Positions 14,392 to 19,656 of a stretch of DNA of 19,656 bases are shown piece after piece. Each line of letters opens with the position of its first letter. Positions within the stretch are counted from its first letter, which is position 1. Location: assembly GCA_000435175.1 (NCBI GenBank), contig FR880015.1, positions 1 through 19,656 of the forward strand, read 5' to 3'. The position numbers were made by a program, and so were the translations under genes. The notes under the pieces were generated by a model that did not search any database, had not been told where the DNA came from, and saw only the letters and a program-made list of their open reading frames with translations. This DNA comes from Clostridium sp. CAG:245 (GTDB lineage: Bacteria; Bacillota; Clostridia; TANB77; CAG-508).

Positions 14392-14952
14392 ATGAAATTT
14401 TTAGACAAAATGATACTATGTATATTTTCAGTTTTAATACTATTAATGGCAGTAATTTCAAGTGCTTGCATATTTGGATGGGTTGATGCTACAGGGTTAT
14501 ATGTATTTGTAACAAAGGCATTAGCAGACCAAACTACTTGCAATATTTTATTAGGATTAAATGTAGTTCTTATTTTATTTGCAATAAAAGGAATATTTTT
14601 TGAATCTTCGACAGATGAAGAAAAAAGTGTAGGAAATGGCATAATGCTTGAAAATGATGATGGAAAATTATTGGTAACAAAGGAAACAATAACAAGCATT
14701 GTAAATTCAGTTGTTGCAGGATTTGAAGGTGTAAAAGACCAACAATCAAAAATAACATTAGATGAGAATAACGATTTATCAATTTTATTAACAATAGCTG
14801 TATCAGACCAAGCTGTTATAAAAGATTTAAGCAATAACATTCAAGTGCGTGTAAAAGATGCAATAAAAAAATCTTTAGATGTTGAAGTAAAGAGCCTAGA
14901 CATTAAAGTAAAAGATATGGTAACACCAGTAAAGGATACAAAAGAAGCATAG
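14392..14952 (+). CDS. amaP: Alkaline shock response membrane anchor protein (AmaP)
   Basis: The protein has 186 residues from ATG 14392. Two membrane helices (about 7-29 and 51-69) are followed by a soluble Asp23-like domain (about 85-175: GKLLVTKETITSIVNSVVAGFEGV, SILLTIAVSDQAVIKDLSNNIQVRVKDAIKKSLDVEVKSLDIKVKDM). This is the AmaP layout. In S. aureus it anchors Asp23 to the membrane. GGAGG at 14379-14383, 8 nt before the ATG, fixes the start. A GTG at 14359 gives a longer frame but falls inside the intercistronic hairpin and has no binding site. It sits between asp23 and a DUF2273 gene, as in other Clostridia. Confidence 0.88.
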   Translation: MKFLDKMILCIFSVLILLMAVISSACIFGWVDATGLYVFVTKALADQTTCNILLGLNVVLILFAIKGIFFESSTDEEKSVGNGIMLENDDGKLLVTKETITSIVNSVVAGFEGVKDQQSKITLDENNDLSILLTIAVSDQAVIKDLSNNIQVRVKDAIKKSLDVEVKSLDIKVKDMVTPVKDTKEA

Positions 14953-15009
14953 AAAATTAAAAATACTTAGGTTGTATTTTAGTAAATAGTGAAAGGAATG
15001 GAAAAAATT

Positions 15010-15213
15010 ATGAACGATATAAAAAAGTTTCTTAGAACATATGGTGGAGCAATCATCGGAGCCTTAATTGCAATATTAATATTATGTACTCGTTTATATG
15101 AATTAATTATTTGGATAGTTTTTATATGTTTAGGAATATACATAGGAAATTACGTGCAACACAATAAAACAGAAGTAAAAGATAAATTAAAAAATTTTAT
15201 AGATAGACTATAG
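15010..15213 (+). CDS. DUF2273 family small membrane protein
   Basis: The protein has 67 residues from ATG 15010: a short basic N-terminus (MNDIKKFLRTYGG), two membrane helices with a short turn (about 14-30 and 34-53), then a charged helix (HNKTEVKDKLKNFIDRL). This is the form of DUF2273 proteins, which accompany Asp23/AmaP genes and probably sit with them in the membrane; their exact role is unknown. GAAAGGAA at 14991-14998 lies 11 nt before the ATG, a normal distance for a site pairing with the UCCUUUC part of 16S rRNA. Earlier in-frame GTG 14989 and ATG 14998 overlap that site. nusB follows after 13 nt. Confidence 0.8.
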   Translation: MNDIKKFLRTYGGAIIGALIAILILCTRLYELIIWIVFICLGIYIGNYVQHNKTEVKDKLKNFIDRL

Positions 15214-15226
15214 TAAGGGGATTTTA

Positions 15227-15682
15227 ATGGAAGAAATGACTAGAAGAGAGCTTGCTTTTTGCTATATTTATAGCCAAGAAATTCAAAAAGAAAATAGCAA
15301 AGCTCAGGTGAAATTATTTTTAGATAGTACAGAAGTAGAAGATGGAAGAACTAGAGAATATGTAAAGAATGTTGCTAATGGAATAAAAGAACATGGCGAA
15401 GAAATAACAGAAAAAATAGCAAAAAACCTAAAAACTGGCTGGACTATAGAGAGAATATCTAAAGTAGATGTTTCTTTATTAAAACTTGCTATATATGAGA
15501 TGAATTATATGCAAACACCATTCAAAATAATCATAAATGAAGTTGTAAACATGGCAAAAAAATATGGAGAAGATTCTTCTCCAGCGTTTATTAATGGTGT
15601 ACTTGCAAAAATAGTTGAAGAAAATAATTCAAATGGTAAAGAGGTTGCAGTAGAGGATAATACTGAAAGCAACGAACAATAG
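15227..15682 (+). CDS. nusB: Transcription antitermination factor NusB
   Basis: This 151-residue all-helical protein starts MEEMTRRELAFCYIYSQEIQ and contains the conserved NusB segments GWTIERISKVDVSLLKLAIYEM, IIINEVVNMAKKYGEDSSPAFINGVLAKI. NusB binds boxA RNA with NusE (S10) to promote rRNA antitermination. The C-terminus carries an acidic extension of about 18 residues (VAVEDNTESNEQ) beyond the usual end. AAGGGG at 15213-15218 overlaps the end of the preceding gene and precedes ATG 15227. xseA follows after 8 nt, so coupled translation is likely; nusB-xseA-xseB is a common Firmicutes order. Confidence 0.96.
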   Translation: MEEMTRRELAFCYIYSQEIQKENSKAQVKLFLDSTEVEDGRTREYVKNVANGIKEHGEEITEKIAKNLKTGWTIERISKVDVSLLKLAIYEMNYMQTPFKIIINEVVNMAKKYGEDSSPAFINGVLAKIVEENNSNGKEVAVEDNTESNEQ

Positions 15683-15690
15683 GAGAAAAA

Positions 15691-16881
15691 ATGGAATATA
15701 ATCCAATTACGGTAACAGATTTAAATAAATACATAAAGAATAAAATTGATGGCGATGAAATGCTAAATAATGTTTTAGTAAAAGGAGAAATATCGAACTT
15801 TAAAAACCATTATACAGGTCATATGTATTTTACTTTAAAAGATGAAAGTTCATTAATAAAATGTGTAATGTTCAAAAGCTACACTACACATTTATCTTTT
15901 ATGCCTAAGGACGGAATGAAGGTAATGGTCTTAGGCAGTGTTGCTGTGTTTGAAAGAGATGGAGTTTATCAGATTTATGCAAAAGCTATGAAGGAAGATG
16001 GACTTGGAAGCTTGTACACGGCATATGAAGAATTAAAGAAAAAGTTAGAACAAGAAGGATTGTTTGAAGAGGCACATAAAAAGAAAATTCCATTCATGCC
16101 TAAAACGATAGGTGTTTTAACTTCTAATACAGGTGCTGTAATAAGAGATATTATAAATGTAAGCACGAGAAGAAATCCAGGAGTGCATATTAGATTATAT
16201 CCAGTTCCAGTGCAAGGACCTGGAGCAGCAGAGAAAATCGCAGAAGGCATTAAGTTTATGAACGAAAATAAACTTGCAGATGTTCTTATAATTGGTAGGG
16301 GTGGAGGTTCGCTCGAAGACTTATGGCCATTTAATGAGGAGATTGTGGCAAGAGCAATATATGATTCGGAACTACCAATAATTTCTGCTGTTGGACATGA
16401 AACAGATTTTACCATTGCAGACTTCGTGGCAGATTTAAGAGCACCAACTCCATCGGCTGCTGCAGAACTAGCGGTTGCTAACATAGATGATGTAAGAGAA
16501 ACTTTAAAATTGTATAATAACAGATATAAAGTTGCTCTAAAAAAGAAAATAGAATTAATGAGATTATCATATGAAAAATGTATGGCAAGACCTGCATACA
16601 AGAATCCAACACAGAAAATAAATGAACAATATATGGTAATTGATATGAAAGTGAAGGCTCTGCAAAATAATATGATGTTAAAATTGAAAGAAGCAAAGAC
16701 AAGCTTTGTAAAAGAGACTGCTAAACTAGATTCTTTAAGTCCGTTAAAAACTTTAACAAGGGGTTACAGCATTGTAACAGAGCAAGATGGAAAGATAATA
16801 AAATCTGTAAATGATTTAAATTCCGGAGAAAAAGTAAATTTAAGACTATCTGATGGACAAAAAACAGCAACAATAGACTAG
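15691..16881 (+). CDS. xseA: Exodeoxyribonuclease VII large subunit (XseA)
   Basis: This 396-residue protein has an N-terminal OB-fold (about 5-100, with VKGEISNFKNHYTGHMYFTLKD). The catalytic domain contains TSNTGAVIRD (Asp153), GRGGGSLEDLW (Arg203) and GHETDF (His236, Asp239), each two positions below the catalytic residues reported for E. coli XseA. A long coiled coil (about 265-360) that binds XseB follows, and LTRGYSIV lies near the end. With XseB it degrades single-stranded DNA from both ends into oligonucleotides. An AGGAG site (15681-15685) overlaps the nusB stop, consistent with translational coupling. Confidence 0.97.
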   Translation: MEYNPITVTDLNKYIKNKIDGDEMLNNVLVKGEISNFKNHYTGHMYFTLKDESSLIKCVMFKSYTTHLSFMPKDGMKVMVLGSVAVFERDGVYQIYAKAMKEDGLGSLYTAYEELKKKLEQEGLFEEAHKKKIPFMPKTIGVLTSNTGAVIRDIINVSTRRNPGVHIRLYPVPVQGPGAAEKIAEGIKFMNENKLADVLIIGRGGGSLEDLWPFNEEIVARAIYDSELPIISAVGHETDFTIADFVADLRAPTPSAAAELAVANIDDVRETLKLYNNRYKVALKKKIELMRLSYEKCMARPAYKNPTQKINEQYMVIDMKVKALQNNMMLKLKEAKTSFVKETAKLDSLSPLKTLTRGYSIVTEQDGKIIKSVNDLNSGEKVNLRLSDGQKTATID

Positions 16882-16936
16882 TTATGAAAAATTATTTTAT
16901 ATGAATTAGTACTGTGAGAAAGGAATACTATTTAAT

Positions 16937-17167
16937 ATGAACGAAGATATAAATTTTGAAGATGCAATGAAACAATTAGAAAGCATTGCAAATGAGTTAG
17001 AAAAAGGAAATCTAACACTAGATGAATCTGTAAAAAAATTCGAAGAAGGTATGAATTTGTCTAAAAAATGTAACGACTTTTTGAATTCAGCAGAAAAGAA
17101 GATTACAATGTTGATTAACGAAGGTGGAGAAATTAAAGAAGATAATTTTGTACCAAAGGAAGACTAA
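16937..17167 (+). CDS. xseB: Exodeoxyribonuclease VII small subunit (XseB)
   Basis: This 76-residue protein has the full XseB consensus: NFEDAMKQLESIANELEKGNLTLDESVKKFEEGMNLSKKCNDFLNSAEKKI. Its two-helix hairpin packs on the XseA coiled coil, several copies per large subunit. GAAAGGAA at 16918-16925 lies 11 nt before the ATG. The 55-nt gap after xseA holds no terminator, so both subunits come from one transcript. Confidence 0.96.
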   Translation: MNEDINFEDAMKQLESIANELEKGNLTLDESVKKFEEGMNLSKKCNDFLNSAEKKITMLINEGGEIKEDNFVPKED

Positions 17168-17220
17168 TTGTAACTATATTATGACTAGAATTAGTGCAAA
17201 GAGAAAGGAACACAACAAGA

Positions 17221-17670
17221 GTGAGTAATTTAGTGAATTTTTATAATGATTATAGATATTTAGTTGTGCCATTCTTTACATGGATTGGAATACAATTATT
17301 TAAAATAATATGGGAATATGCAGAAACAAAAAGATTGAATATTAGAAGACTGTGGGGAGCTGGTGGTATGCCAAGTGCTCATTCTGCAGTTGTTGTTTCA
17401 ATTACAACAATGATAGCACGTAGCCAAGGCTTTTCATCTCCATTATTTGCCTTATCATTCGTGTTTTCAATGGTTGTATTGTATGATGCATGTGGTGTAA
17501 GGTATGAGACTGGGAAACAAGCTCATGTACTAAACGAGATAATGACAAATCCAGATTCTGAACTCTCAAAAATGACATTCAATGTAAAGCTAGAAGAACT
17601 CGTAGGACACACGCCATTTCAGGTATTTGTGGGTGCGATAGTAGGCTTGATTGTTGGACTAATATTTTAA
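17221..17670 (+). CDS. yuiD: Divergent PAP2 family membrane protein (YuiD/DUF212)
   Basis: The protein has 149 residues from a GTG start. The motifs of the divergent PAP2 family are present: GGMPSAHSA (48-56), YDACGVRYETGKQA, and ELVGHTPFQVFVGAIVGL near the C-terminus. Hydrophobic segments lie at about 12-28, 68-92 and 127-149. The family is related to PAP2 phosphatases by the PSxH motif, but the substrate is unknown. GAAAGGAA at 17203-17210 lies 10 nt before GTG 17221. An earlier in-frame GTG at 17194 precedes that site and is rejected. It ends the asp23-nusB-xseAB run, 53 nt after xseB. A large hairpin starts 6 nt beyond its stop. Confidence 0.88.
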   Translation: MSNLVNFYNDYRYLVVPFFTWIGIQLFKIIWEYAETKRLNIRRLWGAGGMPSAHSAVVVSITTMIARSQGFSSPLFALSFVFSMVVLYDACGVRYETGKQAHVLNEIMTNPDSELSKMTFNVKLEELVGHTPFQVFVGAIVGLIVGLIF

Positions 17671-17676
17671 TAATTC

Positions 17677-17793
17677 ACTTTGAAAAAATTTATTTTTGAA
17701 AAATCAACATGTCGTGCTTGGTCGGGGCTCATTCGACCCCTCAAAGGCGCACTTCCAGTTGATTTATTCAAAAATTGAAATTATTTTCAAAGT
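17677..17793. repeat. 117-nt imperfect inverted repeat with GC-rich core upstream of fhs
   Basis: The arms 17677-17708 and 17758-17793 pair over about 30 bp with small bulges: ACTTTGAAAA with TTTTCAAAGT at the base, TATTTTTGAA with TTCAAAAAT in the middle, ATCAAC with GTTGAT at the top. They enclose a 49-nt core that is much richer in G and C than the surroundings. The core has further complementarity: GTGC (17714-17717) with GCAC (17749-17752), and either GGTCG with CGACC or GGGG with CCCC. There is no T run after it. It may be a regulatory RNA structure, a miniature transposable element or a dispersed palindrome. I could match it to no known riboswitch by eye. Confidence 0.75.
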
Positions 17794-17824
17794 TATATGC
17801 CATTAATAATAAAAGGAGGCCATT

Positions 17825-19489
17825 ATGGAAGATATTGAGATTGCTAGAAATACTAAATTAGAACATATTAAAGTGATTGCTACAAAGGCTGGAATTGCTG
17901 ATGATGAGCTTGAACAGTATGGAAATTTTAAGGCTAAGATTGATAGCAAAAAATTGCTTAATAGATTGAAAGATAGAAAAAATGGAAAGCTTATTTTAGT
18001 TACTTCAATTAATCCAACTCCATTAGGAGAAGGTAAAACTACTATGGCTATTGGTCTTGCAGATGGATTAACACGAATCGGAAAGAGTGCAATTATAGCC
18101 TTAAGAGAACCTTCTTTAGGACCTGTTTTTGGTATTAAAGGCGGTGCCACTGGCGGAGGATATGCTCAGGTAGCTCCAATGGAAGATATAAATTTGCATT
18201 TTACAGGAGACATTCATGCAATTACTTCTGCAAATGATTTACTTTCTGCTCTTATTGATAATCATATTTATTATGGAAATGAATTAGGATTTGAAAAAGT
18301 TACATGGAAAAGATGTGTTGACCTTAATGATAGACAGTTAAGAAAAGTAGAAACAGGCTTATCTGGGGAGAAAAACATAGTTACAAGAGAAGATGGATTT
18401 GATATTACTGTTGCATCTGAAATAATGGCTATTTTATGTTTGGCAACTGATATCGAAGATTTGAAAAGAAGAATTGGCAACATTACAATTGGTTATAATA
18501 AAGAAGAAAAGCCAATTACTGTAAGAGATTTACATGCAGAAGGAGCGTTAACTGTTTTACTAAAAGATGCAATAAAGCCAAACTTGGTTCAGACTTTAGA
18601 ACATACTCCAGCAATAATTCATGGAGGACCTTTTGCAAATATTGCTCATGGGTGTAACAGTATTATTGCTACTAAAACTGCCATGAAGTTAGCTGACTAC
18701 ACAATAACAGAAGCTGGTTTTGGATCAGACTTAGGTGCAGAAAAATTTATAGATATTAAATGTAGAAATGCAGGCATAAAGCCAGACGCAGTCGTTTGTG
18801 TTGCTACAATTAGAGCATTAAAGTATCATGGAGGACAAGCAAAGGAAGAAATAAAAACAGAAAATCTTGAAGCATTACAAAAAGGAATAAAAAATTTAAA
18901 CAAACATTTAGATAATTTGAAAAACGTATTTGGATTAAATGTTATTGTTGCGATAAACAAATTTGACACAGATACGGATGCAGAGATTGAACTTTTAAGT
19001 AATGCACTAAGAGAGCAAAACATTGAAATGAGTCTTGTTGAAAGCCATGAAAAAGGAAGCGAAGGGGCAATCGATTTAGCCGAGAAAATTTTAAGAATTG
19101 CAGATGAAGAAGAAAACATGCAATTTGCTTACAATAATTCAGATAGTGTAAAAGAAAAAATAGAAAAAGTTGCAAAAAATATTTATGGTGCAACAGGTGT
19201 AGAGTATTCGAAAAAAGCATTGCAAGAGATTGAAAAAATCGAGAAAATGGGATATTCGCATTATCCAGTATGTATTGCTAAAACACAGTATTCATTCTCG
19301 GATGATCCAAAAAATCTAGAATGTAATGAACCTTACGAGTTACATGTAAATGACATTGCATTAAAAACTGGAGCGGAGTTTATAGTTGTAATCACTGGAA
19401 AAATAATGACAATGCCAGGGCTTCCAAGAGTTCCAGCTGCCGAAAAAATAGATATTGATAAAAACGGAAATATAATAGGAATATTTTAG
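17825..19489 (+). CDS. fhs: Formate-tetrahydrofolate ligase (Fhs)
   Basis: This 554-residue enzyme joins formate and tetrahydrofolate with ATP to give 10-formyl-THF, in the cytoplasm. The length is normal for the family. The nucleotide loop TPLGEGKT (residues 65-72), GIKGGATGGGYAQVAPMEDINLHFTGD (the second signature), LIDNHIYYGNELG and the C-terminal ITGKIMTMPGLPRVPAAEKI are all present. A strong AAAGGAGG at 17812-17818 precedes the ATG. It serves purine and initiator-tRNA formylation (Fmt in this window) and, in some Clostridia, acetogenesis. No folD, metF or acsB is nearby, so acetogenesis cannot be inferred. No clear promoter is seen between the 117-nt hairpin and the gene. Confidence 0.98.
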   Translation: MEDIEIARNTKLEHIKVIATKAGIADDELEQYGNFKAKIDSKKLLNRLKDRKNGKLILVTSINPTPLGEGKTTMAIGLADGLTRIGKSAIIALREPSLGPVFGIKGGATGGGYAQVAPMEDINLHFTGDIHAITSANDLLSALIDNHIYYGNELGFEKVTWKRCVDLNDRQLRKVETGLSGEKNIVTREDGFDITVASEIMAILCLATDIEDLKRRIGNITIGYNKEEKPITVRDLHAEGALTVLLKDAIKPNLVQTLEHTPAIIHGGPFANIAHGCNSIIATKTAMKLADYTITEAGFGSDLGAEKFIDIKCRNAGIKPDAVVCVATIRALKYHGGQAKEEIKTENLEALQKGIKNLNKHLDNLKNVFGLNVIVAINKFDTDTDAEIELLSNALREQNIEMSLVESHEKGSEGAIDLAEKILRIADEEENMQFAYNNSDSVKEKIEKVAKNIYGATGVEYSKKALQEIEKIEKMGYSHYPVCIAKTQYSFSDDPKNLECNEPYELHVNDIALKTGAEFIVVITGKIMTMPGLPRVPAAEKIDIDKNGNIIGIF

Positions 19490-19495
19490 TATAAA

Positions 19496-19538
19496 TCCAC
19501 CAAATCAAGGAATAATAAACTTGAAAGGTGGAATTTTT
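19496..19538 (+). promoter_or_regulatory. Hairpin covering the ribosome binding site of the last gene; also terminator-like for fhs
   Basis: TCCACC (19496-19501) pairs with GGTGGA (19527-19532), and inside it TCAAG (19505-19509) pairs with CTTGA (19520-19524). The 3' arm is the AAGGTGG ribosome binding site of the gene at 19539, and TTTTT (19534-19538) follows up to its ATG. The element could terminate fhs transcripts, hide the binding site, or both. Confidence 0.6.
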
Positions 19539-19656
19539 ATGTTAAAAAATAAAAAAGCAATCGCAATTATTTCAGTATTATTAATAATATTTTTGTTATA
19601 TAACATATTTTTTACAAATAATAATATATTAGCACTATCAAAATATGGCTCGAGAG
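19539..19656 (+). CDS. N-terminus of a membrane-anchored or exported protein, truncated by the window end
   Basis: An ATG with AAGGTGG 7 nt upstream opens a frame that runs off the right edge (39 codons visible). It begins with a basic stretch (MLKNKKA) and one strongly hydrophobic helix (about 7-25, IAIISVLLIIFLLYNIFF), then a polar stretch (TNNNILALSKYGSR). This is an uncleaved signal anchor or signal peptide. Nothing further identifies it. Clostridial metallophosphoesterases can start similarly, but that is only a guess. Confidence 0.7.
   Translation, partial: MLKNKKAIAIISVLLIIFLLYNIFFTNNNILALSKYGSR

Noticed and set aside
17700..17765. THF, ZTP/pfl or tRNA-like identity for the GC-rich core before fhs
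   Set aside because: GTCGTG and CGACCCC looked suggestive, but the conserved 3' block of ZTP riboswitches and the flanking blocks of THF riboswitches are absent, and no tRNA arms with correct spacing can be drawn.

Overview
The window is low-GC, tightly packed Firmicutes chromosome. A spoVAC-spoVAD-spoVAE cluster, a clostridial-type Asp23/AmaP/DUF2273-nusB-xseA-xseB run, MutS2, the housekeeping order yicC...rpoZ/gmk...priA-def-fmt, and AAGGAGG-type ribosome binding sites point to an endospore-forming member of the Clostridia. The genus cannot be told from the sequence. Most of the window is conserved core genome. The only trace of mobile DNA is the tail of an Rpn-type nuclease/transposase gene at the left edge.

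Layout. (1) 1-1000: Rpn-family tail, then the tRNA t6A dehydratase gene tcdA, closed by a strong terminator. (2) 1045-3265: a dodecin-like gene followed by spoVAC, spoVAD and spoVAE, which form the dipicolinic-acid channel/loading proteins of the spore inner membrane, closed by a terminator. (3) 3364-7225: rsmE with its own promoter; an unrecognised Lys/Thr-rich four-helix membrane protein with its own promoter, followed by yicC; then a promoter driving overlapping rpoZ-gmk, ended by a terminator. (4) 7247-11297: a promoter followed by priA, def and fmt. A shared terminator separates fmt from convergent mutS2. (5) 11299-13740: mutS2 on the minus strand with a clear promoter. (6) 13784-17670: a divergent promoter followed by asp23, amaP, a DUF2273 gene, nusB, xseA, xseB and a YuiD-type divergent PAP2 gene. 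(7) 17677-19656: a 117-nt imperfect hairpin with a GC-rich core, then fhs (formate-tetrahydrofolate ligase), then the start of a membrane or exported protein cut by the window end.

Functional links. Fhs makes 10-formyl-THF, Fmt uses it to formylate initiator Met-tRNA, and Def removes the formyl group. RpoZ, NusB, RsmE, TcdA and YicC serve transcription, rRNA/tRNA maturation and RNA turnover. PriA, MutS2 and exonuclease VII serve replication restart and DNA processing.

Several long reading frames have upstream in-frame start codons that are not believable. I moved the starts of the 4335, 5432, 14392, 15010, 17221 and minus-strand 13683 genes, using Shine-Dalgarno placement, promoter position or family N-termini. 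No gene-free stretch exceeds 300 bases, and I saw no rRNA, tRNA or CRISPR.

I did not find a clearly new multi-gene system. The best leads are the 117-nt hairpin upstream of fhs, a hairpin that buries the ribosome binding site of the last gene, the Trp-less dodecin-like gene heading the spoVA cluster, and the Lys/Thr-rich membrane protein.
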